NCBI GenBank assembly: GCA_963839475.1 | Contig: CAWIVH010000020.1 | Coordinates: 1-64,000, forward strand | Length of the DNA stretch: 64,000 nt | Direction of reading: 5' to 3' | Source of the DNA: CAWIVH01 sp963839475 | GTDB lineage: Bacteria; Acidobacteriota; UBA6911 | Made by a program: the position numbers and the translations under genes | Part shown: positions 51,117 to 60,268 of the stretch, in pieces | How positions within the stretch are numbered: position 1 is the stretch's first letter | Layout: every line of letters begins with the position of its first letter | Notes under the pieces: model-generated | The model's input: the letters and a program-made list of their open reading frames with translations, nothing else | Told to the model about the DNA's origin: nothing | Databases searched by the model: none

Positions 51117-52769
51117 CTATTCCCGAGCCAGCCGTCTTAATAAGTCTACCAGCCATACCGTCCAGACACCCCAGAAAGAGACCAAAACAATTCCAAGAAA
51201 AGACCGTCCTATAAACAGCTTCTGCCCCGTCACTAAGGTGAGAATTCCCACGCCGAGCCAGACCCCCATGACGAAAACAGCACGCGACCGCAAACCTTCC
51301 TGGCCTTCACGCTTGCGGACGGGCCTGGTCTGGATCCGGACCTGCCGCCGTTCCAGTATCTCCAGGGCATGCAGCATTCTGGCCGGCCCCGCCATAAGCC
51401 AGCCGGAAAGGTCGGCCAGCATGGTCAGGAGTGCCTCGCGCGACATCATCTTGCGCTGCGCCTCCCGAGCCAGGAAATCTTCGCAAACCTTCCGGATCTG
51501 CGGTGCCAGATCCAGCCCGGGGGCAATGCGCGAGACCAAACCGTCCACCAGAAAGAGGGACCGGATGTATTTGATGATTTCGCGGTCCACCAGGACCCCG
51601 TAGTTCCGGCAAAGCGAAAGCAGGTCAATCATGGCCACGGTGAGGCTGCGGCTGAAATGCGGCACTCCCCCGATAGCCGGCTCGCGATACCAGAGGCGGC
51701 TCCTCCGCTCGAGTTCGCGCCTGAATCCCGGCAGATCGGCACCTTTGGAAAAAGAGCAGACATTTAGAAATGCATCATAAATCTCATCCGTTTTGCCGCG
51801 CACGTAGGCCAGGTTGAGCTGGATCTGCTTGCGGCGGGCTTCCGGGGTCATGCTGCCAACGATCCCGAAATCGACATACCCGACCACATTGTCTTTGAGT
51901 ATTAGAAGGTTTGCCGGATGAAGATCGGCATGGAATACGCCGAAACGGTAGGCGTCGCTCAAGAAATTGTTGATGACATTGGAAACAAATGTGGACGGGT
52001 TAAAATCCAACTCGTCCAATTCTGCCAGCCGGACGGAATCCCCGGATTCCCTGAGCCGCAGGTATTGCATGACGCTGTACCCGGCAAGGAAATCCATTAC
52101 CAGGATTCGTGAAGTGGTCAGATCCCAGTGAATCCGGGGGACGGTTTCGTTGGGTGTTTCTTTAGCGTTCCTCCCAAGAATCTCCGCGTAGCTGGCCTCC
52201 CGCCGGTAATCGAGCTCATCCAGGAGCCAATCGTTAAATTCGCGGACTGGATCCCTCATGAAATAAAGGCTCTTGATCCTGAAGAGGAAAACAAAGCGCA
52301 CAAAAATCTGCAGCAGAACCGCATCCCGGCGGAATATCTCCTCGATCCCCGGCCGTTGCACTTTGACGGCAAGGCGGGTGGAATCCTTTAAAGTCGCGGT
52401 ATGAACCTGCCCGATCGAAGCGGCGGCAATGGGGGTGTAATTGAATTCGAGGAAGATTTCCTCGGGTGCCTTGCCCAGATCCTGCAGAAAGATTTCCCGC
52501 ACCTGCTCGCCGGGGAAAGGCGGCACCCGGTCGAGAAGATTGAGCAATGCATCGCAATATTCTCTCGGAAGAGCATCCACCTGCAGGGATAAAATCTGCC
52601 CGAACTTTAGAAAGCTTCCGCTCATCTCCTCAAGCATTATCCGCAGCCGGTCCGGCCCCGCCACACGCTGGCGTTTCAGCAACTTTTCCAGTGCCAGGCT
52701 CAGGATTGTCTTTAAACAGATCCAGAAGATCCATGCAGCGCGCTGCAGGTAGCTGAAGCGTGAGCTCAC
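51117..52769 (-). CDS. ABC1/UbiB-family atypical kinase
   Basis: A 550-residue protein with every family hallmark: KFGQ (55-58), the Ala-rich loop AAASIGQVH (115-123), AVKVQRPG (134-141) with the ATP-site Lys, HADLHPANLL (280-289) and VDFG (299-302). The C-terminus has two hydrophobic helices (about 505-545: VFVMGVWLGVGILTLVTG, FLGIVLVSFWGVWTVWLVDLL). UbiB/ADCK proteins bind lipid and extract or present isoprenoid quinone precursors from membranes using ATPase activity. Here there are no quinone biosynthesis genes nearby. The start overlaps the stop of the SDR-PlsC fusion gene by 4 nt (ATGA), and the stop is 8 nt before helical protein B. Confidence 0.93.
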   Translation of the reverse strand: MSSRFSYLQRAAWIFWICLKTILSLALEKLLKRQRVAGPDRLRIMLEEMSGSFLKFGQILSLQVDALPREYCDALLNLLDRVPPFPGEQVREIFLQDLGKAPEEIFLEFNYTPIAAASIGQVHTATLKDSTRLAVKVQRPGIEEIFRRDAVLLQIFVRFVFLFRIKSLYFMRDPVREFNDWLLDELDYRREASYAEILGRNAKETPNETVPRIHWDLTTSRILVMDFLAGYSVMQYLRLRESGDSVRLAELDELDFNPSTFVSNVINNFLSDAYRFGVFHADLHPANLLILKDNVVGYVDFGIVGSMTPEARRKQIQLNLAYVRGKTDEIYDAFLNVCSFSKGADLPGFRRELERRSRLWYREPAIGGVPHFSRSLTVAMIDLLSLCRNYGVLVDREIIKYIRSLFLVDGLVSRIAPGLDLAPQIRKVCEDFLAREAQRKMMSREALLTMLADLSGWLMAGPARMLHALEILERRQVRIQTRPVRKREGQEGLRSRAVFVMGVWLGVGILTLVTGQKLFIGRSFLGIVLVSFWGVWTVWLVDLLRRLARE

Positions 52770-54493
52770 TTGGAAGGCGCTCCCGCCCGATTTTGCGTGG
52801 AGTCGCCCCCGGGCTTCCTGAAAATGCTGCCGAAGAAGATATGCTTTCGACGGCTCAGCATGTCGTCAATATGGCTCTGCATCACCCGGCAAACCTGGCC
52901 GGCCAGTTCCTGAACTGCCTTTGGATTCGAGGCGTCGGACCGTGAATACCCGTCCACGGGAATCGGATCCAGGTACCGGATGTGCCACTTGGAAGGCAGG
53001 GGAGCTGGCAGCAGCGGAAAAGTGGGAGTGATGGGCAGGAAGGGCCACCCGGTATGGCGCACCACAAATGAGCTTTTCACCTTGGCGAGGATCGGAAAGA
53101 TCTCCACGTGTCCGATTGTGGCAGACGGTATGATGGGAACGCCGTTCGCGATCGCCATGCGGGCAAACAGGTTCCTGTGCATGTCGCCGAGTTGGTAGGC
53201 GCCTTTGTACATCCTGAAGGCGCCCTCGATCCCTTCCGGGAATACACCGACCAGGCTCCCGCGCGAAAACAACTTCTGAGTGTTTACCTGGCTGGCAACA
53301 ACACCTCCCTGCTTGACCAGGAAATCCGAAAGAAAAGGGAATTTAAACAAGGAAGGGATCACCAGGATGCGAATGTGCCGGCCTCTCGCCTTCCAAATGG
53401 AATGGCGGTGAACGACACCGTCAAACGGCATGAATCCCCTGTGATTGGCGGTCAGGAGCGCCGATCCGGCAGTCGGGATGTTGTCCATTCCCTCGATTTC
53501 CACACGCCAGAACACGCGGGTGAGGAAATTGAACCACCAGTCCATCCGTGCCAGGTAATCCGGATCCAGGCCGAATTCATCATACTCGTCTTTGATCCGT
53601 TCCGGCTTGCCTCGCCCTGTGGATTCAAGGTATTGCCGAAGGGCCTGGGCACTGCTCAGCTGCGGGGTAAATCCAAGATCGGCCCTGGCTCGTTCGCCGG
53701 ATACCGTCCAGTTGTACTTGATTCTATCCATCGATTCGCCGGGGTGAACGGCAATCCCCGCCTTCCAAAAAAGGTTCCGGACGGGTTTTTGCATCACGCC
53801 GTTTACCGGCAGCCGAACCGGGACTGCGGCTTTCAGGGCCGCCTTTACCGGAACGGTTCCCGCGGGAGCGCCGTTGATGATGCCGGAAGCGTCGCTGAGA
53901 ACGGCGCAGGCGAGGCATTCCGCAGCATCGGAGAGCGACAGAAGCTGCAGTTGAGGGTCATAACCAGCCATGGCAGACGCGATTCGCTTGCGCAGCATAC
54001 GGGAGATCAAGTCGCCTTCACCCGCGTCGAGGACCGAAGTCAGGCGCATAGCACAACTCGTATAGGGGGCATTCGAGACCGCGTTTTTTCCGGCGAACAG
54101 GATCTGCTCTGCTTCGAGCCACCTCCTTTCGAGAGAGTTTTTGGGAAGCAATGATACCCGGCCCTCATCCAGGAGACCGGGGTTCTTCATGTTGGTGCCG
54201 TAAGCGATGGCGTGGCTGCGCAGGACAACCCGCTCCACCCCGGATCCTGATGCCGCCGACAGGAATTTCTTAAAAGCCTCCAAATGCTCCGGCAGGCGGT
54301 CGTGATTTTTCCGGTTCGGTTCTGGCGGGAATGGAAAATAGATCACCCGGTGGACCCCATTCACGCCGGCGGCATCTTCAAGAGCCGAAAAGCCGAACAT
54401 CCGGACAAGATGGCCCCTCTCACTCAGAGCGTCGCGGACTGCCGACGCCAGGGGCCCCGCGTATCCTGCAATACCAATTGAGATCGGATTCAT
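52766..54493 (-). CDS. Fusion of atypical SDR (NAD epimerase-like) and PlsC-type acyltransferase
   Basis: A 575-residue protein. Residues 1-290 form an NAD(P)-dependent epimerase-type SDR (GIAGYAGPLASAVRDALSERGHLVRMFG). GxxGxxG is only loosely kept and the catalytic Tyr-x3-Lys is not evident (VVLRSHAIAYGTN is the nearest stretch), so it may be an atypical sensor or binding domain. Residues about 330-575 are an acyltransferase: TANHRGFMPFDGVVH, with the histidine-to-aspartate spacing extended to H-x6-D, and VFPEGIEGAFRMYKGAYQLGDMHRNLFARMAIANGVPIIPSAT, the FPEG motif of lysophospholipid acyltransferases. It acts at the inner membrane on a lipid acceptor. The stop overlaps the UbiB start. Confidence 0.85.
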   Translation of the reverse strand: MNPISIGIAGYAGPLASAVRDALSERGHLVRMFGFSALEDAAGVNGVHRVIYFPFPPEPNRKNHDRLPEHLEAFKKFLSAASGSGVERVVLRSHAIAYGTNMKNPGLLDEGRVSLLPKNSLERRWLEAEQILFAGKNAVSNAPYTSCAMRLTSVLDAGEGDLISRMLRKRIASAMAGYDPQLQLLSLSDAAECLACAVLSDASGIINGAPAGTVPVKAALKAAVPVRLPVNGVMQKPVRNLFWKAGIAVHPGESMDRIKYNWTVSGERARADLGFTPQLSSAQALRQYLESTGRGKPERIKDEYDEFGLDPDYLARMDWWFNFLTRVFWRVEIEGMDNIPTAGSALLTANHRGFMPFDGVVHRHSIWKARGRHIRILVIPSLFKFPFLSDFLVKQGGVVASQVNTQKLFSRGSLVGVFPEGIEGAFRMYKGAYQLGDMHRNLFARMAIANGVPIIPSATIGHVEIFPILAKVKSSFVVRHTGWPFLPITPTFPLLPAPLPSKWHIRYLDPIPVDGYSRSDASNPKAVQELAGQVCRVMQSHIDDMLSRRKHIFFGSIFRKPGGDSTQNRAGAPSK

Positions 54494-54504
54494 AGGGCTT
54501 CGAG

Positions 54505-55152
54505 CTAGACCTCCGGACCCGGGAAGCCGGGTGCTTTTTGAATCGAGTCGATCTGCAGAGAATGCCGCTGCTCGTGGCTTGCAAGCAATTCCAGCACTCC
54601 GTAGACATCCTGGTCGCCTACCAGCGGATGTATGATTCGAAAGCGGCTGAGATCCCTGTCCGCGTGTGGTGCCACAAGATCCAGTGTGATCTTTCGTGTG
54701 TTTTCGAGAAACGCAATGACATGGCTGCGGGATTGCCCTGACTTTGGCTGCATGCGGGGCCCGGCGTTCATTTTGAAGAGCGGCACCGCAAAGAGCATCG
54801 ATTGCATCGGCCGCGGCAGGAAATTCATGAATAAGGACAGGGGTGTGATAACGAAAGGTGACTTGAGAATGAAATCCGGTATAACCCTTGAACTGAAAGG
54901 AACTTCCTGAAGGCTTACTCTCCGGGTGATGCCATTGTCGCGGAGCCCGTCACGGAGGATGCCGCGCAGATAACCTTGCCACACCCCTTCCCCCAGCCCC
55001 ACATGGTGGGCTATCTGTCCAATGGACCAGGAGTGCGGGGCTGACTTGAAATCCAGCTGGGCCTGGGAAAGACGCGCAATTTTGCCCTGGAAAACCGCAC
55101 GCTCCGCGCGGAGTCTTTCCAACGACTTCTCAAGTTGTTCTCTTTGGGTCAT
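54505..55152 (-). CDS. DinB-like four-helix protein
   Basis: A 215-residue protein starting at ATG 55152 (MTQREQLEKSLERLRAERA) with AGGGAAGG upstream; the longer frame to 55269 would overlap the preceding gene. The DinB_2 pattern is visible: the metal-binding first histidine in SWSIGQIAHHVGLGEGVWQGYL and the last pair in HEQRHSLQID near the end. The C-terminal half has two hydrophobic stretches (SPFVITPLSLFMNFLPRPMQSMLFAVPLF), unusual for DinB and suggesting a membrane association. Relatives include thiol-S-transferases and uncharacterised metalloproteins. It ends 11 nt before the fusion gene begins. Confidence 0.8.
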   Translation of the reverse strand: MTQREQLEKSLERLRAERAVFQGKIARLSQAQLDFKSAPHSWSIGQIAHHVGLGEGVWQGYLRGILRDGLRDNGITRRVSLQEVPFSSRVIPDFILKSPFVITPLSLFMNFLPRPMQSMLFAVPLFKMNAGPRMQPKSGQSRSHVIAFLENTRKITLDLVAPHADRDLSRFRIIHPLVGDQDVYGVLELLASHEQRHSLQIDSIQKAPGFPGPEV

Positions 55153-55183
55153 GCCTGGCCTTCCCTTTATGATCGCAGCCGGT

Positions 55184-55927
55184 TCAAACCATCCCTCCAT
55201 CGACAGGAAGGACCTGACCCGTGATGTAACTTGCCCCGTCGCTCGCCAGGAAGGAAACAACCCGCGCAATCTGAACCGGGGAGCCGGGAGAGCCCATCGG
55301 AATCTGCGCGAACATAGTCTTGCGAGCCGCCTCTGGAATATCGGTGATCATGTCGGTCTCGATGAATCCCGGCGCGACTGCATTGACCCGGATCCCAAAT
55401 CGTGCAACTTCCTTGGCAAGCGCTCTCGTAAAACCGATGACTCCGGCCTTGGAAGCGGAATAGTTGGTCTGCCCTGCAAGCCCTACGATCCCACTGACGC
55501 TGACAATGTTGATAATAACCCCCCGGCCGCGCTTCGCCATTCCCATGACGACATTGCGCGCATAGTTGAACGTTCCGCCCAGATTGGTATCTATGACTTC
55601 CTGCCATTTGGCCGGATCCATGCGAAGCAGCGCAGAATCTTTCTTGATGCCGGCATTATTGACCAGCAGCGATAGTGGTCCGAGGAACTCCTCGATTTGC
55701 CGGACCACCTCGGCGGCGCGCTGAAAATCCCTTACATTAGCCCGGTGCGCGGCAACCATGCAACCCTCCGATTGCAGGGATGACACGATCCGCTCCGCCG
55801 CTTCGGCATTGGAATTGTACGTAAATCCGACTTTCCAGCCGGTTCGCGCTAATTCTTCAACTATGGCTTGCCCGATTCCACGGCTCCCGCCGGTGACAAG
55901 CGCTGTACGACCGCCCTTTTCTTCCAT
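55184..55927 (-). CDS. 3-oxoacyl-ACP reductase-like SDR (FabG-type)
   Basis: A 247-residue classical SDR from ATG 55927 (MEEKGGRTALVTGGSRGIGQAIVEEL); the alternative ATG at 55948 lacks a ribosome-binding site. TGGSRGIG, NNAGIKKDSALLRM, the catalytic Ser in NIVSVSGIVG and Tyr-x3-Lys in NYSASKAG are all present, and ASYITGQVLPVDGGMV ends the protein. It matches FabG closely, so it probably reduces 3-oxoacyl thioesters with NADPH. It is the first gene of the cassette that runs down to 44.7 kb, with the DinB-like gene 31 nt downstream. It is divergent from the sigma-54 activator at 56181. Confidence 0.92.
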   Translation of the reverse strand: MEEKGGRTALVTGGSRGIGQAIVEELARTGWKVGFTYNSNAEAAERIVSSLQSEGCMVAAHRANVRDFQRAAEVVRQIEEFLGPLSLLVNNAGIKKDSALLRMDPAKWQEVIDTNLGGTFNYARNVVMGMAKRGRGVIINIVSVSGIVGLAGQTNYSASKAGVIGFTRALAKEVARFGIRVNAVAPGFIETDMITDIPEAARKTMFAQIPMGSPGSPVQIARVVSFLASDGASYITGQVLPVDGGMV

Positions 55928-56180
55928 CGGCTTACTTCCCATCGGCAATGTTCTTGCCGGATTCGATTATTCGTTTTTGTATAGTGGCAGGCTGCGTCCG
56001 GAACCAATGCTCCACAGGCTCCATGGATTTCCGGATCGCTTCAAGGAAAATAGAATGATACTTCGCGAGAGGGATCGGAACAACATCGAAAATTGAACTT
56101 CTGAACGCGATAGCCTGAGTCAGCGAAATTTCCAGTTTCCTGTGATAAAATCAAGCGCCAGCTGAGAGCTCCAGAGGAAC

Positions 56181-58187
56181 ATGATGACTCCGCCTAATGT
56201 CAGAGCGCTTGAGGACCTCGAGACGCGCTTGCGCTTCGAGACGCTGCTAGCCGACATCTCATCGCGATTCACCGATCTCGCTCCCGGAGACGTGGACCGG
56301 GAAATCCTAAACGCTCAGGGCCGGATATGCGATTTGCTGGGACTTGACGTATCGGCGATCTGGCAGTGGTTGCCCGAACACCGAGGTTTGTTCACCCTCA
56401 CTCATCTTCATCGGCGCTTTGAAGGTCCGCCGGTGCCAGACCCGATGAATGCCTCAGAGTATTTTCCCTGGCTACTGCCCCGGTTGCTGGCGGGGAAAGT
56501 GGTCGTCTTTTCATCCATGGCAGAGTTGCCCGCAGACGCAGCCCGGGACCGGGAGTCCCTTGAATACTACGGAATCAAAAGCCTTTTGCATTTGCCGCTC
56601 TGGATGGGCACAGGGCCGCCCTTTGGGCTTGTCACATTCAACAGCACTCTGGAGGAATGCCGCTGGCCGGCGGAGATAATTGATCGGCTTCAGTTGGTCG
56701 CAAAGGTTTTTGCCAATGTTCTTGGCAGAAGGCGCTCGGATGAGGTCCTGCGCGAGAACGAAGCGCGCCTGAGCCTGGCGGCCGATTCCGCCGAGGCAGG
56801 ACTCTGGGTACTTGATTGGAACGCGCGCGCTTTCTGGGTCACAGACAGGTGTCGGACGATCTTCGGTTATGGCCCGGAAGATGTCATCACCCTGGAGCGT
56901 TTCGAAGCCTCTGTCCTCCCCGAGGATCTGCAACTCGTTCAACAAACCATCGAACAATCCAGACATCAATGCGAATTGGTAAGCATCCGATACCGGATTT
57001 TGAGAGGGGACTGCTGCGTACGATGGGTCGATTCCCGCGGGCGAACGGATTTCAGTTCAACCGGCGAACCGAAGCGTCTGATGGGAGTCACAATCGATAT
57101 CACTGAGACTAAAAAAGCCGAGGAGGCGCTGCGGCAGTCTTATGCCGAGATCGAACGGTTGAATGACCGGTTGCGGGCGGAAAGCGATTACCTCAAAGCC
57201 GAGATCAAACAGACACTGGACCACGGCCAGATCATCGCGCTTAGTTCAGCCATGAAGAAGGTGCTGCACCAGGTGGATCAGGTCGCGGCAACGGATTCCT
57301 CGGTGCTTATCTGCGGTGAAACGGGCACCGGCAAAGAAGTCATTGCCCGGACCATTCACCGGCTCGGGCCCCGCAAAGGCCATTTGATGGTCAAGGTCAA
57401 CTGCGCCGCCCTGCCGTCCGGCCTGGTGGAAAGCGAATTGTTCGGCCGCGAAAAGGGCGCCTTCACAGGGGCATTGACGCGCCAGGTCGGACGATTCGAA
57501 GTGGCGGACGGTTCTACTCTCTTCCTGGATGAGATCGGCGAGTTGCCGCTCGAAGTACAGTCGAAGCTATTGAACGTTCTACAGGAAGGGCAATTCGAGC
57601 GGCTTGGGAGTCCCAGAACTATCAGGGTCAACGTCCGTATGATTGCGGCCACAAATCACGACCTTGCGGAAGATGTGAGAAAGGGACGTTTCCGGGAGGA
57701 CCTCTACTACCGGCTGAATGTCTTTCCCATCCGCGTGCCGGCTCTGCGTGAGCGGGCCGAGGATATTCCATTGCTCGTCTGGACCTTCCTCGATGAATTC
57801 TGCTCCCGAATGGGAAAGAAGATCACTCAGGTGCCGCGAAAGACGATGGATGCGCTCCTGCGCCATCCCTGGCCGGGTAACGTGCGCCAGCTACGAAACA
57901 TAATCGAGCACGGTGCCATTCTCACCACCGGTCAAAAGCTAATCGTGCCGATGTTGGACAATGCCTTGGTGGGAACCGATGTGCCTGCGCAGAGCCTTGC
58001 GGAAATAGAGCGCGAGTATATTTTGAAGATACTCGAGAGAACCTCTTGGCGCATCAAAGGTCCGAGAGGCGCGGCCACCGTACTCGGGCTAAATCCCGCG
58101 ACACTCTACACCCGCATGGAGAAACTGGGCATCCCGAGCCGCAGGCAGAAAGAAGACGGATTTGGGGTTAGTGTCCTTCACGAATGA
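56181..58187 (+). CDS. Sigma-54-dependent transcriptional activator (GAF-PAS-AAA+-Fis)
   Basis: A 668-residue regulator. A GAF domain spans about 15-185 and a PAS domain about 195-310. A coiled linker leads to the AAA+ domain, with Walker A GETGTGKE (379-386), the sigma-54 contact loop GAFTGA (426-431) and the following Walker B LFLDEIGELP. The C-terminus has a Fis-type helix-turn-helix (GPRGAATVLGLNPATLYTRMEKLGI). It senses a small ligand through GAF/PAS and remodels sigma-54 RNA polymerase. It is divergent from the FabG-led cassette and upstream of the 58-62 kb genes, so it could regulate either; I find no convincing -24/-12 promoter in 55928-56180. Confidence 0.94.
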   Translation: MMTPPNVRALEDLETRLRFETLLADISSRFTDLAPGDVDREILNAQGRICDLLGLDVSAIWQWLPEHRGLFTLTHLHRRFEGPPVPDPMNASEYFPWLLPRLLAGKVVVFSSMAELPADAARDRESLEYYGIKSLLHLPLWMGTGPPFGLVTFNSTLEECRWPAEIIDRLQLVAKVFANVLGRRRSDEVLRENEARLSLAADSAEAGLWVLDWNARAFWVTDRCRTIFGYGPEDVITLERFEASVLPEDLQLVQQTIEQSRHQCELVSIRYRILRGDCCVRWVDSRGRTDFSSTGEPKRLMGVTIDITETKKAEEALRQSYAEIERLNDRLRAESDYLKAEIKQTLDHGQIIALSSAMKKVLHQVDQVAATDSSVLICGETGTGKEVIARTIHRLGPRKGHLMVKVNCAALPSGLVESELFGREKGAFTGALTRQVGRFEVADGSTLFLDEIGELPLEVQSKLLNVLQEGQFERLGSPRTIRVNVRMIAATNHDLAEDVRKGRFREDLYYRLNVFPIRVPALRERAEDIPLLVWTFLDEFCSRMGKKITQVPRKTMDALLRHPWPGNVRQLRNIIEHGAILTTGQKLIVPMLDNALVGTDVPAQSLAEIEREYILKILERTSWRIKGPRGAATVLGLNPATLYTRMEKLGIPSRRQKEDGFGVSVLHE

Positions 58188-58320
58188 AATGGACGGTATT
58201 CCGACTGAAAGGTGGCATCCCGTCCTTTTTTGAAAACTGTGATCTCTTAGTCGTTCTTCCTCGATTCTTTCTTTCCCCTTACCACAAAAGGAAATAGGGA
58301 ATTTACCGAACGCCAGGAAG

Positions 58321-58707
58321 GTGTCTGGCCAGGGTCTTGCTTTAGAGTTCCCCGTGATTATCTCAATTTTCAAAATTGCGCCACGGGCGAAGCAGCGTCC
58401 TGAAGTGATCGAAATCTTGAAATCGATCCAGGGACCTGTCGCGGCACAGCCAGGTTGTCTGTCTTGCGACATCTACTCCGAGGTTGGCTCGGGTGGCTCC
58501 ATTTTGTTTTCTGAGCAGTGGGAAAGCGAAGCTGCATTCCATGAATATGTACGCTCCGGTATGTATCTTCGGCTTCTCAAGGCCGCCGAGCTTTCGAGTA
58601 CGGCACCGGAGATCCGGTTTCACCGGGTTTCTGACACTCAGGATATGGAACTGATACGGCAGCTGCGTTCAGGGGTGGACTCGCTCCATCCTCTCCAGAG
58701 ACGTTGA
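58321..58707 (+). CDS. Antibiotic biosynthesis monooxygenase (ABM)-like domain protein
   Basis: A 128-residue protein, start uncertain: GTG 58321 or GTG 58354, the latter giving the usual first strand MIISIFKIAPRAKQRPEVIEILKSIQG. AAQPGCLSCDIYSEVGSGGSILFSEQWESEAAFHEYVRSGMYLRLLKAAELSS is a typical ferredoxin-like ABM pattern (GC..... W.....F..H). These dimers oxidise quinone-like substrates without a metal or act as heme or signal-binding proteins. Follows the sigma-54 activator by 130 nt; its role is unknown. Confidence 0.75.
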   Translation: MSGQGLALEFPVIISIFKIAPRAKQRPEVIEILKSIQGPVAAQPGCLSCDIYSEVGSGGSILFSEQWESEAAFHEYVRSGMYLRLLKAAELSSTAPEIRFHRVSDTQDMELIRQLRSGVDSLHPLQRR

Positions 58708-58748
58708 ATACCGCCCGCTTTGCGCCAGCCGAAGGAGGTCGAAAAGCA

Positions 58749-59531
58749 GTGGATACCATCCTTTATCGAACCAGGAAATGCCGGTTACTCCCGGCCGTTT
58801 ATTTTGGCGCTTTAGTAATTCTGGCATTCCTTGCACCCCCGGCTTCTGCGCAGTCGCAACAGTCGGGAACGGGCCCCGATAAATGGGAGCATACGCTCGC
58901 GCCCTACTTCATGCTCCCTTGGATGAACGGCACGACCGCGATCCGGGGTCATGAAGTCAAGGTGGATGTCGCGCCGGGCGATATTTTCGAGAATCTCCAG
59001 TTCGGCGTCATGGGGTACTTCGAGGCACGCAAGGGCCGATGGGCAGTAGGGGCCGATGCAATTTACATGGCGTTGGGCGCTACTGTAGATAAGCCTGCCA
59101 CGAACGTCGACATGAACCAGGGTGCCTACACGTTCACCGGACTGCGCCAGGTGAACAAGAATGTGGACGTTGTCTTCGGGGCGCGCTGGAATGTTCTGCA
59201 GGCCAAGCTCGACTTCAAGGGGCCGATACTCCTCGGCACTTTCAAGGAAACGAAACAGTGGGTTGATCCCATTGTTGGCCTGAAGATCAGACAGAACCTC
59301 GGCGGCAAATGGCATTTCACGATGGAAGGGGATATCGGAGGATTCGGCGCCGGGTCAAAATTCGCCTGGCACCTGTTTCCGGTTGTCGGCATGGATGTAG
59401 GCAAACGCGCCACTTTCGGTCTCGGCTATCGCGTCCTGGGCGCTGACTATACAACCGGGGACGGAAACCAGCGGTTCAAATACGATGTCATTACCCAGGC
59501 TTTTGTGATGGGGGCAGCTTTTCATTTTTAG
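58749..59531 (+). CDS. Outer-membrane beta-barrel protein
   Basis: Start at GTG 58749, supported by a strong AAGGAGGTC 10 nt upstream; the longer frame from TTG 58704 overlaps the ABM gene and lacks a site. A signal peptide (AVYFGALVILAFLAPPASAQ) is followed by 220 residues of alternating beta strands (LQFGVMGYFEARKGRWAVGADAIYMALG, VVFGARWNVLQAKLDFKG, HLFPVVGMDVGKRATFGLGYRVLGADY). It ends in an aromatic Phe (VMGAAFHF), the signal for barrel assembly by BAM. Size suggests an eight-stranded barrel. Substrate or partner unknown. Confidence 0.85.
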   Translation: MDTILYRTRKCRLLPAVYFGALVILAFLAPPASAQSQQSGTGPDKWEHTLAPYFMLPWMNGTTAIRGHEVKVDVAPGDIFENLQFGVMGYFEARKGRWAVGADAIYMALGATVDKPATNVDMNQGAYTFTGLRQVNKNVDVVFGARWNVLQAKLDFKGPILLGTFKETKQWVDPIVGLKIRQNLGGKWHFTMEGDIGGFGAGSKFAWHLFPVVGMDVGKRATFGLGYRVLGADYTTGDGNQRFKYDVITQAFVMGAAFHF

Positions 59532-59585
59532 GATTGTCGAATCAGTGAATGCGGTTGAACCCAAATTGAATCGAGGAGATACGCT

Positions 59586-60137
59586 ATGAAAAAGGTCGGC
59601 ATTTTCTCAACCCTGTTGCTTCTGCTGGCCGCGACCGGCGCGGTGGCACAGGATGTTCGCTACAACTTTGTTCCGGGGACAAATTTTGGTGCCTATAAAA
59701 CCTATAAATGGGTGGTCATCAAGGGCGCGGAACAGGTCGACAGCATGCTGGACGGCCAGATCAAGTCCGCATTCAATGCCCAGCTCGCAGCGAAAGGCCT
59801 GACTCCCACCGATGGAACGCCGGACCTCAATATTGGCTACCAGCTCGCGATCACACAGGAAAAACAGTACAACTCTTACACTACCGGGACAGCCGGCTGG
59901 GGCCGGGCAGGGTGGTACGGCGGAGGAGGAATGAGCACGACTACCGGCTCGACCTCAACCATTTTGATCGGGCAGATTGCCCTGGATGTTTACGACGCAA
60001 AGGCCGAGAAAATCATCTGGCGCGGAGCGGCGAGCAAGACCATCGATCAGAAAGCCAAGCCGGACAAGCAGCAGAAAAACCTGGCCAAGGCGGCCGAGAA
60101 ACTTCTGAAGAATTATCCGCCGCCGGTGAAGAAGTAA
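59586..60137 (+). CDS. DUF4136 exported protein
   Basis: A 183-residue protein with a signal peptide (VGIFSTLLLLLAATGAVAQ). The mature sequence has the DUF4136 pattern: FVPGTNFGAYKTYKWV, then LDGQIKSAFNAQLAAKGLTPTDGTPDLNIGYQLAITQEKQYNSY, a Gly/Thr-rich linker at about 95-120, and IGQIALDVYDAKAEKIIWRGAASKTI. Family members are small lipoproteins or periplasmic proteins of unknown role in Gram-negative bacteria. GAGGAG lies upstream. It is followed by the DUF3300 gene 131 nt later; together with the barrel gene they look like a set of envelope proteins. Confidence 0.87.
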   Translation: MKKVGIFSTLLLLLAATGAVAQDVRYNFVPGTNFGAYKTYKWVVIKGAEQVDSMLDGQIKSAFNAQLAAKGLTPTDGTPDLNIGYQLAITQEKQYNSYTTGTAGWGRAGWYGGGGMSTTTGSTSTILIGQIALDVYDAKAEKIIWRGAASKTIDQKAKPDKQQKNLAKAAEKLLKNYPPPVKK

Positions 60138-60268
60138 GGAATTCAGAGCCGATTCATAAGCTCGAACCCTCGGAAACAAGAGAGCCCCATCGCGATCCTG
60201 AATCGTTCCGTTTCGCATGGGGCTCTGCGCCGAACGGGATTCCCACGGAACTGATGGAGGAAACAGGC

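Noticed and set aside
53108..54154. 348-residue plus-strand frame
   Set aside because: Antisense to the SDR-PlsC fusion; no recognisable motif.
55928..56180. Candidate sigma-54 promoter on the minus strand (GG-N10-GC near 56010-56025)
   Set aside because: Only the GG and GC dinucleotides fit; the TTGC core is GAGC, so it is not convincing.
59708..60268. Upstream extension of the DUF3300 frame
   Set aside because: It overlaps the DUF4136 gene and the DUF3300 signal peptide starts at 60269 with its own ribosome-binding site.
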